From the NCBI GenBank assembly GCA_022768065.1, contig JALELS010000009.1, positions 1-64,000 on the forward strand: a stretch of DNA of 64,000 nucleotides, in the 5' to 3' direction. The DNA is from Ruminococcus sp. Its GTDB lineage: Bacteria > Bacillota > Clostridia > Oscillospirales > Acutalibacteraceae. Below the pieces are notes generated by a model. That model made no database searches, was not told the origin of the DNA, and saw only the letters and a list, made by a program, of their open reading frames with translations. Shown piece by piece: positions 1 through 7,510 of this stretch (position 1 is the first letter of the stretch; each line of letters starts with the position of its first letter). A program made the translations under genes and the position numbers.

Positions 1-9
1 CATAAAAGA

Positions 10-128
10 AACCCCTTTAGGGGTAGCTGAAAAAACAATGCAGTCGGCAAACCTTTTCAGCGCCCCTTGAGGGGGTTGTTTGTAATGCGCCCTTCTAGGG
101 CGACTCAAGCCTCCGGCTTAGCCGGAGG
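10..128. repeat. Cluster of four short perfect hairpins upstream of cotJ
   Basis: Four perfect inverted repeats sit in 120 bases: CCCC-TTTA-GGGG (12-23), CCCC-TTGA-GGGG (63-74), CGCCC-TTCTA-GGGCG (88-102) and CCTCCGGC-TTA-GCCGGAGG (110-128). None has a convincing T-run, so they do not look like a simple terminator. No ORF spans the region. They may be part of a dispersed hairpin element or the tail of a gene left of the window. Function unknown. Confidence 0.45.
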
Positions 129-210
129 TCCTGACTGTCACTTTTGATGTCTCGTCCGAATAATATGGTATCGAAAGGTTGCACAAATAAACTATAAGGA
201 GAAATATCTG

Positions 211-453
211 TTGAACGAATTTTTGGATTTCTGCGAAAAATCTCTCAGAGCCGAAGACTCAGGCGACTGCTGCCCGGTAAATCCGTCGAGCGAGTACCTC
301 GGCATATCGCCTCTGCCAGAAAATACGGTAACGGCAATGGCTTACGTCCCGTTTCAGACAAATACGACGATGTATGACGTTGAAACAGGATATAAAAACG
401 GCACCGTGTTTACGGACCTTAATAAGCCGTTCTTAGGGGGGAGATGTATATGA
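211..453 (+). CDS. cotJA: Spore coat associated protein CotJA
   Basis: Small (80 aa) CotJA-family protein, first gene of a cotJABC operon. The family is deposited in the inner spore coat; its biochemical role is not known. The conserved core AMAYVPFQ followed by MYDVETGYKNGTVF and a C-terminal DLNKPFLGG matches CotJA. The start is a TTG at 211, supported by a TAAGGAG ribosome binding site at about 194-200; no upstream ATG fits. The gene overlaps cotJB by 10 bases, so translation is probably coupled. Expression in the mother cell during sporulation is expected from family knowledge, but no clear sigma-E promoter can be claimed here. Confidence 0.9.
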   Translation: MNEFLDFCEKSLRAEDSGDCCPVNPSSEYLGISPLPENTVTAMAYVPFQTNTTMYDVETGYKNGTVFTDLNKPFLGGRCI

Positions 454-704
454 ATACGAGAAAAGCCATGCTTTTAAAACTCGGTTCTCTTCAGTTCTCG
501 CTTTGGGAACTGCATCTCTATCTCGATACACATCCTATGGATACCGCCGCCGAGGCGCGTTACCGGGGGTATAAAAAATGTTACGATGAAGTGAGAGCCG
601 AATTTACGGAGAAATACGGACCGCTGAGTCCCTCCGAGGGCAACGGTGAAAAATGGCTGAAATCGCCGTGGCCTTGGGAAAAACAAGAGGAGTGTGTTAA
701 ATAA
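444..704 (+). CDS. cotJB: Spore coat protein CotJB
   Basis: CotJB-family coat protein of 86 aa, second gene of the cotJ operon. The family signature is visible: an N-terminal helix with LQFSLWELHLYLDTHP and later YDEVRAEFTEKYGPLSP, ending with a tryptophan-rich tail (WLKSPWPWEKQ). It overlaps cotJA at its start and cotJC at its stop (TAATG), the compact arrangement usual for this operon. A start two codons downstream (450) with the GGGGGGAG stretch at 436-443 as ribosome binding site is equally possible. Confidence 0.9.
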   Translation: MYMNTRKAMLLKLGSLQFSLWELHLYLDTHPMDTAAEARYRGYKKCYDEVRAEFTEKYGPLSPSEGNGEKWLKSPWPWEKQEECVK

Positions 705-1321
705 TGTTTTCGTATGAAAAAATGCTGCAATATCCGGTAAATATAAAAAATCCAAATCCCAAATACGCTCAGATAGTATTAGAGCAGTACGGCGGTCCCG
801 ACGGAGAACTCGGCGCTTCGCTGCGTTATCTCTCACAGCGTTTTTCAATGCCTTGTCCCGAACTTAAAGGACTTCTCACCGATATCGGTACCGAGGAGCT
901 CGGACACCTCGAAATGATAGGCGCAATAGTTTATCAGCTTACGAGAAATCTCTCTGTTGAAGAAATTAAGAAGGGTGGATTTGACGCATATTTTGTAAAT
1001 CATACAACGGGAGTGTACCCGGCAGGGGCAAACGGTATGCCGTTTAACGCAGGCTCTCTTGCTTCTAAGGGCGACGTCATAACGGATCTTCACGAAAATA
1101 TGGCGGCGGAACAAAAGGCGCGAACCACATATGACAATATTCTGAGGCTTGTTGACGACCCCGATGTCAGAGACGCCATAAAATTCCTGCGCGAGCGCGA
1201 GATAGTCCATTATCAGCGATTCGGCGAAGGACTCAGAATTGCCACCGACAAGCTGAACGAAAAGAACTTCTACGCCTTTAATCCGAGCTTTGATACAAGA
1301 TGTAACAGGAAAATGCGCTGA
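704..1321 (+). CDS. cotJC: Spore coat protein CotJC, manganese-catalase family
   Basis: CotJC, 205 aa, a ferritin-like four-helix protein related to dimanganese catalase and found in spore coats. Carboxylate/histidine motifs expected for a di-metal site are present: EELGHLEM in the second helix, EQKAR in the third and EIVHYQRF in the fourth. Length and order match the family. It is the last gene of cotJABC, overlapping cotJB by one base, and is followed by two hairpins (1325-1359 and 1379-1410). The likely role is peroxide protection or coat assembly during sporulation; catalase activity is inferred from the family, not shown by the sequence alone. Confidence 0.92.
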   Translation: MFSYEKMLQYPVNIKNPNPKYAQIVLEQYGGPDGELGASLRYLSQRFSMPCPELKGLLTDIGTEELGHLEMIGAIVYQLTRNLSVEEIKKGGFDAYFVNHTTGVYPAGANGMPFNAGSLASKGDVITDLHENMAAEQKARTTYDNILRLVDDPDVRDAIKFLREREIVHYQRFGEGLRIATDKLNEKNFYAFNPSFDTRCNRKMR

Positions 1322-1378
1322 TTTGGGTACGGCTTCTTTTCACTATAAGACTCGTACCCATATGTAAATATATAAAAT

Positions 1379-1410
1379 AAAGACCGTTCTGCTTTTTCGG
1401 AACGGTCTTT
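1379..1410 (+). terminator. Terminator of the cotJ operon
   Basis: AAAGACCGTTC pairs with GAACGGTCTTT around a ten-base loop, 57 bases after the cotJC stop. A second hairpin (GGGTACG/CGTACCC, 1325-1359) lies between. Strong stem, moderate T-run. Confidence 0.7.
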
Positions 1411-1555
1411 AATATGTCCGCAAAAACGGACGTTTGATGTGTTTCAACACAAAACTCGGTTTACACCCGCAGTTTTATATGATAAAATAACAACAGTGCG
1501 GTCTATATAGGGCGCGGTATTGCCGTGGTGTCGCCTTTCGGCACAATCCCGAGGA

Positions 1556-1668
1556 AAATAAAAAGACCTGCCAAAAGCAGGTCTTAACTCACACACTGTG
1601 AGGTTTCCGAAGCAACGGTTAGAATAAATTTTTATTTGAACTCGTAGTGTAATCTCGGTACTGAGATT
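1556..1668 (-). ncRNA. tracrRNA of the type II CRISPR locus
   Basis: Minus-strand RNA of about 110 nt between cotJC and cas9. Its 5' part is an anti-repeat: read on the minus strand it contains CAGTACC, then ATTACACTAC, then CAAA, matching the reverse complement of the 36-base CRISPR repeat with an internal bulge (GAG and GAGTT in place of the repeat's bases). It is followed by a CCG/CGG nexus-like stem, a CTCAC/GTGAG hairpin, and a terminator AAGACCTGC-TTTTG-GCAGGTCTT (1563-1585) with a T-run. A consensus promoter lies just upstream (1675-1703). In type II systems this RNA pairs with pre-crRNA, recruits RNase III and loads Cas9. It appears intact although cas9 is not. Confidence 0.85.
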
Positions 1669-1674
1669 ATCTAC

Positions 1675-1703
1675 ATCATAACATCTTGTTTCGGTTTTGT
1701 CAA
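1675..1703 (-). promoter_or_regulatory. Promoter of the tracrRNA
   Basis: On the minus strand: TTGACA (1698-1703), 17-base spacer, TATGAT (1675-1680). This is a near-perfect vegetative sigma promoter, with expected start near 1668, immediately before the anti-repeat. A 13-base palindrome CACTCAATGAGTG (1714-1726) lies just outside it, between this promoter and cas9. Confidence 0.8.
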
Positions 1704-1752
1704 CACTGTTTTTCACTCAATGAGTGTAATATATTTTTAAAGGAGAATTTTT

Positions 1753-3060
1753 ATGGGTAAAAATTTGCGGAATGTGGATTACGATTATTATTTGGGTCTT
1801 GACATCGGGTCCGATTCTGTTGGATGGGCTGTAACTGACGCGGATTACGTCATTCCGAAGTTCAAAGGAAATGCTATGTGGGGCGTTCATCTTTTTGATG
1901 AGGGACAAACCTCGGCTGAACGCAGAGGTTTCAGAAGCGCAAGAAGGCGTACTCAACGAAAAAAAGAGCGTTTATCGCTTTTGGAAATGCTTTTTGATGA
2001 AGAAATTTGCAAAAAGGACTGTACGTTTTTCAGACGGCTTCACGAGAGTAATTTGTGGCCGGAGGACAAGTCCGGCGATGATAAATACGCCGTTTTTGCA
2101 GACGAAAATTATACGGATAAGGACTTCTGCAGGGAATATCCGACAATATATCACCTGAGATACGAGCTTATTAAAAATAAAGAGCCGCATGATGTTAGGC
2201 TTGTCTTTTTAGCCCTTCATCATATCATAAAAAACAGGGGACATTTTCTCTTTGATTCCCTGTCGTCGGCTAAAGACTTTGATTCGGCATACGGCGCTTT
2301 GTGTTCTTATCTCGGCGACAACGAAATACAGCTTAATTGTTCCGATATCGAGCAGTTTAAAAACATATTAAAGGACAGGCATCAGGGTAAAGTCGAAAAG
2401 ACAAAAAATCTTGCTTCGCTTTTCGGTATAACAAAAAAATCGGACCCCGTTTCTTTTGCCGTAATGGCCGTTCTAAGCGGCTCGACGGTTAAGATGTGTG
2501 ATTTGTTTGACGATGACGAACTCAAAACAGCAGAGAAGAACAGTATATCGTTTAAAAGCGGCTACGAAGAAAACGAAGAAATATACGCGTCCGTTTTAGG
2601 CGAGCGTTTTGAGCTTGTCGAGCTTTTAAAGGCGGTATACGATTGGGCTGTACTCGCCGACATTTTAGACGGCAAGAAGTATATCTCCGAGGCAAAGGTC
2701 GCCGTATATGAAAAACATAAAAATGATTTAAAAACGCTTAAAAAATATGTCAAAACGTATTTACCCGAAAAGTATAACGAGATATTTAAAATAAGCGACG
2801 GCAAATGTGACAATTATGTGGCGTATTCCGGTCACATTAAAGAAAACGGCAAAACAGGCGAACTAAAAAAGACCTGTAATTCCGAGCAGTTCTGCGATTA
2901 TCTTAAAAAGCAGCTCGGCCAAAACGCCGACCCGTCATACAAAGAAATGTTTGACGAAATCGAGAATAAGACCTTTATGCCGAAGCAAGTGACAAAGGAT
3001 AAGGTACTGAAACATAATGTCAGACAACACTTGATTAGCAGATGTTTGAGAGTAGTGTAA
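1753..3060 (+). pseudogene. cas9: Cas9, truncated after residue 416 and fused to the CRISPR array
   Basis: N-terminal part of a type II Cas9 endonuclease. RuvC-I with the catalytic aspartate (LGLDIGSDSVGWAV, D17), the arginine-rich bridge helix (RGFRSARRRTQRKKER, about 58-73) and the start of the REC lobe (LALHHIIKNRGHFLF) are clear. Homology runs to FMPKQVTKD (D416). At base 2999 the sequence becomes the last 15 bases of the CRISPR repeat, so the ORF reads 19 foreign codons through a spacer into the next repeat and stops there. RuvC-II, HNH, RuvC-III and the PAM-interacting domain (roughly 600-900 residues) are missing, and no cas1, cas2 or csn2 is present. Start ATG 1753 has an AAAGGAG site. 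It cannot be a nuclease; any product would be a RuvC-I/bridge/REC fragment. Confidence 0.93.
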
Positions 3061-3935
3061 TTCTATAAGGTACTGAAACTGCATTATACCGTCTTTGCCC
3101 CTCGCCTTTGTTTGAGAGTAGTGTAATTCTATAAGGTACTGAAACTTCGGACTTGTGATATAAATGACTATACATGTTTGAGAGTAGTGTAATTCTATAA
3201 GGTACTGAAACTTCGGACTTGTGATATAAATGACTATACATGTTTGAGAGTAGTGTAATTCTATAAGGTACTGAAACTGCAACTTACTTTGCGCAACGTG
3301 AGCTTAAGTTTGAGAGTAGTGTAATTCTATAAGGTACTGAAACGTGCTAAATCTTGTTAAGGCTCCCTCTCTAGTTTGAGAGTAGTGTAATTCTATAAGG
3401 TACTGAAACCTAAAAAGATTTAATACAAGGGCACTAACGTTTGAGAGTAGTGTAATTCTATAAGGTACTGAAACTTTGTCATTTCAATTTGTTATAGCTC
3501 CCTCGTTTGAGAGTAGTGTAATTCTATAAGGTACTGAAACCGTTGGCAATAAGCTCATCAAGTTTAGACTGTTTGAGAGTAGTGTAATTCTATAAGGTAC
3601 TGAAACTATATGCGAGACTAATAACGGCACTGCACAGTTTGAGAGTAGTGTAATTCTATAAGGTACTGAAACAAATCCCGAAAACATTATGCTCGTCTCC
3701 CAGTTTGAGAGTAGTGTAATTCTATAAGGTACTGAAACGAAAGCGCAAAAGTCAGCACCACAGAACAGTTTGAGAGTAGTGTAATTTCATAAGGTACTGA
3801 AACACGGGTGTGAAGAATCCGACACCCAGGAAAGTTTGAGAGTAGTGTAATTCTATAAGGTACTGAAACAATGGCGACGGTGCACGAATAGGCTCAAGTG
3901 TTTGAGAGCAGTGCAGCCATAATCGAGGTATTTTT
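2999..3935 (+). CRISPR. Type II CRISPR array, 13 full repeats, leader-less
   Basis: Repeat consensus is 36 bases, GTTTGAGAGTAGTGTAATTC plus TATAAGGTACTGAAAC. Thirteen full copies start at 3044, 3110, 3176, 3242, 3308, 3374, 3439, 3505, 3571, 3637, 3703, 3768 and 3834. A 5'-truncated copy (last 15 bases) is at 2999-3013 and a degenerate terminal copy (only GTTTGAGAG kept) at 3900. The copy at 3768 has CT changed to TC. Fourteen spacers of 29-30 bases; spacers 3 (3146-3175) and 4 (3212-3241) are identical. Repeat decay on the right marks the leader-distal end, so the leader should lie left, exactly where cas9 is cut. Sense orientation agrees with the tracrRNA anti-repeat. Confidence 0.97.
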
Positions 3936-4430
3936 ATGAACAAAAAAGACGTGAATACTTCTTACGGTAAGAGCAGCGGTTTTTTCGCCGAAAGGACAAA
4001 AACCCGTCGAAAAAGCAAAACTCTCTGTACGGCTTTGTATCTGTCGATTGCTTTTGTTATTTGTGTTGCTGCCGCAATTTTAATATGGCGCGGCATACAA
4101 AATCATAAAACCGGTTATCGCAGTACGCTGCCGGGCGCCGAAAAGGTCTATCCTACAGTTATGGTCGACGGCTCTTTGTACGAGTGGTACAAGGGCGCCG
4201 CAATATGCGATGATTTGCCGCAGGACTGCGTTTTTTACGGTGATATTAAATATGTTGCGAAAAAGACTCCGAAAAATGATTGCGAGTTTTCCGCCGCTTT
4301 CGACGCCGAGGGACAAATTTACAAAGTGCCCGACGAAGCTTCGGTGTATCTTGTGCTTACAACATATTGGCTCAGCAATACCGTTGTTAAATTTGACGCT
4401 GTAAGTACCGCCGTTTCGGAGCTTTTATAA
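3936..4430 (+). CDS. Hypothetical single-pass membrane protein
   Basis: 164 aa, not recognised. A basic N-terminal region of about 33 residues (KTRRKSK) precedes one transmembrane helix (about 34-52, LYLSIAFVICVAAAILIW), then an extracytoplasmic domain of about 110 residues with no motif I can name. There is no lipobox. The ATG lies directly after the degenerate last CRISPR repeat, and its probable ribosome binding site (GAGG, 3925-3928) falls inside that decayed repeat. The gene is therefore the right-hand neighbour of the old CRISPR locus and probably not part of it. Transcription from the array side is possible. Confidence 0.7.
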   Translation: MNKKDVNTSYGKSSGFFAERTKTRRKSKTLCTALYLSIAFVICVAAAILIWRGIQNHKTGYRSTLPGAEKVYPTVMVDGSLYEWYKGAAICDDLPQDCVFYGDIKYVAKKTPKNDCEFSAAFDAEGQIYKVPDEASVYLVLTTYWLSNTVVKFDAVSTAVSELL

Positions 4431-4452
4431 TAGTTATATTTTGCCGCCGCTA

Positions 4453-4622
4453 TTGACTTAGCGGCGAAATGGTGCTATATTACATACCGATAAAACAACG
4501 TATGGATTTTTCCGGTCTTAAAAAGATGTGTTTTCGCCATGCAATTATTCGAGAATGAGTAATTGCGTGGCTTTTTTAATTGTAAGAGGAAGTCCGCTGG
4601 TCAGAAAGGCAGATGTGTTTGT
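4453..4622 (+). promoter_or_regulatory. Promoter and attenuator-like 5' leader of the MATE gene
   Basis: Promoter TTGACT (4453-4458), 17 bases, TATATT (4476-4481), start expected near 4488. The roughly 135-nt leader holds a small stem CATAC (4483-4487)/GTATG (4500-4504) and a strong terminator hairpin GCCATGCAATTA (4536-4547)/TAATTGCGTGGC (4560-4571) followed by six Ts, 46 bases before the start codon. GTATGG (4500-4505) could also pair with CCATGC (4537-4542) in the terminator's 5' arm (one G-U), giving an alternative fold. This is consistent with regulated premature termination. I do not recognise a known riboswitch class; the ligand, if any, is unknown. Confidence 0.6.
4536..4577 (+). terminator. 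Intrinsic terminator inside the MATE leader
   Basis: Twelve-base stem (one G-U) with a 12-base loop and TTTTTT. It lies between the promoter at 4453-4481 and the MATE start at 4623, so it either stops leakage or is the off-switch of an attenuator. Confidence 0.8.
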
Positions 4623-5981
4623 ATGAATGAAAAATTTATGAAGGAAAAGCCTGTTTTTCCGCTTATTATGTCTATGGCTACACCTATGGTGATATCAATG
4701 CTTGTCAATTCGCTTTATAATATAGTGGACAGCTTTTTTGTCGCCAAAATAGGCGAGGACGCAATAACCGCTCTGTCGCTAGTCTATCCGGTGCAAAATC
4801 TTGTCAATGCGCTTGCAATAGGCTTCGGAGTGGGTCTCAATGCCGTTATCGCGTTTCACCTCGGCGCAGGCGAAAAAGAGGCGGCCGATACCGCCGCCAC
4901 GCACGGTTTTTTGTTCTCAATACTTCACGGCATTATTGCCGCCGCGGTCAGCATTCCGATTATGCGCCCGTTCCTTAAAATGTTCACACAGTCCGAAAAC
5001 GCAATTTCGCTCGGAGTTCGCTATTCCACAATAGTTTTTTCATTCTCCGCCGTAATCATGGTAAGCCTCGCATACGAAAAAATCTTTCAGGCCGTGGGCA
5101 GAATGAATGCTTCCATGGCAGGACTTATGACGGGCTGTATCGTAAATATCGTGCTCGATCCGCTTTTGATATTCGGCATAGGGCCGTTCCCGAAAATGGG
5201 AATTGACGGCGCCGCCCTCGCAACAGGCATAGGGCAGGTGAGCACGCTTTTACTTTATGTGGTTTTATATGTCGTAAAAAGACCGAGCGTGACCATAAAC
5301 CGCAAGTATTTAAAGCGCAATAAAGTTATAGACCGTAAGCTGTATTTTATCGGAATTCCCGCGGCAATAAATCTTGCTCTGCCGTCTTTGCTTGTGTCAA
5401 GCCTCAATGCAATGCTTGCGTCGTTTTCGCAGATATATGTTGTTGTCCTCGGCGTATACTATAAGCTTCAGACGTTTTTATATCTTCCCGCCAACGGCAT
5501 AGTGCAGGGTATGAGACCCATAATAGGCTACAATTACGGCGCGGCGGAGCATAAAAGAGTTAAAAAAATATATGATATAACTCTTGTGCTGACGGCAGGC
5601 ATAATGCTTTTCGGTACCGTACTGTGCCTTGCGTTGCCGCATAAGCTGATAGGAATGTTCACTGATAATCCCGAAACCGTAAACGCAGGCAAAAAGGCTC
5701 TTATGATAATCAGTGCCGGATTTGTGGTTTCATCGGTTTCGGTGACCTCTTCGGGCGCTCTTGAGGGACTCGGTAAGGGCGTTGAATCTCTCATAATATC
5801 GCTTTGCAGATATGCGATTGTAATAATACCGACAGCTTTTGTTTTAACACGGATATTCGGCGCCGACGGTGTTTGGAATGCCTTTTGGATAGCCGAGACC
5901 GTGTCCGCCGTAATTTCCGTTATTGTTTACAAAAAGGCGGTCGGTAATAAGCTTAAACGCAGTTCCGAAATCAGCTCTTGA
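4623..5981 (+). CDS. MATE-family multidrug/cation antiporter
   Basis: About 452 aa, twelve predicted membrane helices, MATE (NorM/DinF superfamily) secondary exporter driven by Na+ or H+. Helix 1 (MSMATPMVISMLVNSLYNIVDSFFV) with the conserved NSLYNIVD, the repeat in helix 7 (IPAAINLALPSLL), and the C-half QGMRPIIGYNYGA match the family. The ORF track's TTG at 4563 lies inside the upstream terminator stem and is rejected; ATG 4623 (MNEKFMKEKP) fits homologues, with GAAAGG upstream. Expression seems controlled by the terminator-bearing leader. Substrate cannot be predicted. It is one of three MATE genes in the window. Confidence 0.88.
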   Translation: MNEKFMKEKPVFPLIMSMATPMVISMLVNSLYNIVDSFFVAKIGEDAITALSLVYPVQNLVNALAIGFGVGLNAVIAFHLGAGEKEAADTAATHGFLFSILHGIIAAAVSIPIMRPFLKMFTQSENAISLGVRYSTIVFSFSAVIMVSLAYEKIFQAVGRMNASMAGLMTGCIVNIVLDPLLIFGIGPFPKMGIDGAALATGIGQVSTLLLYVVLYVVKRPSVTINRKYLKRNKVIDRKLYFIGIPAAINLALPSLLVSSLNAMLASFSQIYVVVLGVYYKLQTFLYLPANGIVQGMRPIIGYNYGAAEHKRVKKIYDITLVLTAGIMLFGTVLCLALPHKLIGMFTDNPETVNAGKKALMIISAGFVVSSVSVTSSGALEGLGKGVESLIISLCRYAIVIIPTAFVLTRIFGADGVWNAFWIAETVSAVISVIVYKKAVGNKLKRSSEISS

Positions 5982-6175
5982 TTTTGTACAAATTACCTTA
6001 AAAGCAATTGACACGGCACAGATTTTAACGTATAATTTGCACATAATAATGCCGCAAAAACGGCTTGTTTGTACAAAATTTATACATTATGGCATTGCTT
6101 AAGCGACAAGCTCCGAAAAAATTTTTTGAGCTTTTCGGTTGCTTGGATTTATGCGATAACGTAAGGGGCGAAAAA

Positions 6176-7510
6176 ATGAATACAGTAAGATTAAAAACCT
6201 TATGCGGTGATATTGTCGGACTTGATAACGGCGGCTACGTTGAGTTCCGCGGCATAAAGTACGCCGATGCAGGCAGATGGGAGTATCCCGTCGTTAACGA
6301 AAAGTGGGACGGAGTATATGATGCGACCGCTTTCGGCGATTGCTGTTATCAGCACCGCGGATTTGAGGACGACGCAAAGGTTAACCCGTTTTATCACAGG
6401 GAATTCAGACGCGGCATGAGCTTTACATACAGCGAAGACTGTCAGTACCTCAATATCAGTGCGCCCAAAAACGCAAAAAATTGCCCCGTTTTGCTGTATA
6501 TACACGGCGGTTCTTTTACGGGCGGCAGTTCAAACGAAGGGCACATCAGCGGTAAGGCGTATGCCGAAAATGACATTGTTTTTGTCTCCGTGAATTACCG
6601 TCTCGGACCTTACGGCTTTTGTTCTCACCCCGATGTTGCCGATGAAAACGGCGTATGCGGCAATTTCGGCCTTTTTGACCAGGCGGCCGCTCTTAAATGG
6701 ATAAAAAACAACATTTCTTCTTTCGGCGGCAATCCCGACAGAATAACCCTTTTGGGGCAGAGCGCCGGCGCTATGAGCGTAGATGTGCTTTTGTCAAGCC
6801 CTCTTACAAAGGATATGGTGTCGGGTGCCGTTATGTTGAGCGGAGCCGCGCTTCAGCGAGCTTTGTCGCGCCCGCTGTCGCCGCAAAAGATGAAAAAATT
6901 CTGGGATGAAATAATCAAAAACGCCGGTAAAACAAGCCTTTCGGAGCTTCGCGGGACAGACGCGAAAACCCTTTACTATGCTTGGCTCAAGGCATGCCGC
7001 GACGAGGGGATTAAAAGCACCCTCTTTTATACGTTGCCGTGCGATGACGGCAAGCTCCTCACAAAGGATACATTCAATATAAAAACGATAAGCGCAATGC
7101 CGAAAATACTCGGCGTTACAACGGCGGATATGATACCGATAGTTTTAAAACTGCTTGTGAAAAAGTGGGTGCGAAACGATAAGGACAGTAAATGCTTTGT
7201 CTATCTTTTTGCGCGCGATTTGCCGGGCGATAACTGCGGCGCATGGCATTCAAGTGATTTACCGTATGTATTTTCAACGCTTAAAAACAGTTGGCGTCCG
7301 TTTACCGATATCGACTGTCTCATATCGGAGCAAATGGTATCGGCAATCAGCGCATTTGTAAAGAGCGGCGACCCGAATTGCAGGGAAATACCGACCTGGA
7401 AGCCCGGAACGCACAGGGTGATGAATTTCTGCGAAAAGACGCGCCTTGCAGGCTGGAAGACCGCAACGCTTATAAAAAATACACTTTTCAACAAGGGACC
7501 GGTGCTGTAA
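6176..7510 (+). CDS. Carboxylesterase type B family hydrolase
   Basis: 444 aa alpha/beta hydrolase of the carboxylesterase B (cholinesterase-like) family. Visible: oxyanion-hole motif LLYIHGGSFTGGS, nucleophile elbow GQSAGA (Ser196), EDCQYLNI near the N-terminus, and a late catalytic His in AWHSSDLPYVF (His358). No signal peptide, so cytoplasmic. The upstream ATG at 6065 would add 37 atypical residues; ATG 6176 has AAGGGG nine bases upstream. The stop overlaps the next gene (TAATG), so it is co-translated with the GH31 enzyme, suggesting removal of acyl groups (for example acetyl esters) from a carbohydrate whose glycosidic bond GH31 cleaves; this pairing is inference. Confidence 0.85.
   Translation: MNTVRLKTLCGDIVGLDNGGYVEFRGIKYADAGRWEYPVVNEKWDGVYDATAFGDCCYQHRGFEDDAKVNPFYHREFRRGMSFTYSEDCQYLNISAPKNAKNCPVLLYIHGGSFTGGSSNEGHISGKAYAENDIVFVSVNYRLGPYGFCSHPDVADENGVCGNFGLFDQAAALKWIKNNISSFGGNPDRITLLGQSAGAMSVDVLLSSPLTKDMVSGAVMLSGAALQRALSRPLSPQKMKKFWDEIIKNAGKTSLSELRGTDAKTLYYAWLKACRDEGIKSTLFYTLPCDDGKLLTKDTFNIKTISAMPKILGVTTADMIPIVLKLLVKKWVRNDKDSKCFVYLFARDLPGDNCGAWHSSDLPYVFSTLKNSWRPFTDIDCLISEQMVSAISAFVKSGDPNCREIPTWKPGTHRVMNFCEKTRLAGWKTATLIKNTLFNKGPVL

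Noticed and set aside
1444-1716. Minus-strand ORF of 90 aa between cotJC and cas9
   Set aside because: It covers the tracrRNA, its promoter and terminator; no ribosome site.
2935-3943. Minus-strand ORFs with repeated VSVPYRITLLSN / FQYLIELHYSQT
   Set aside because: These are translations of the antisense of CRISPR repeats, not a repeat protein.
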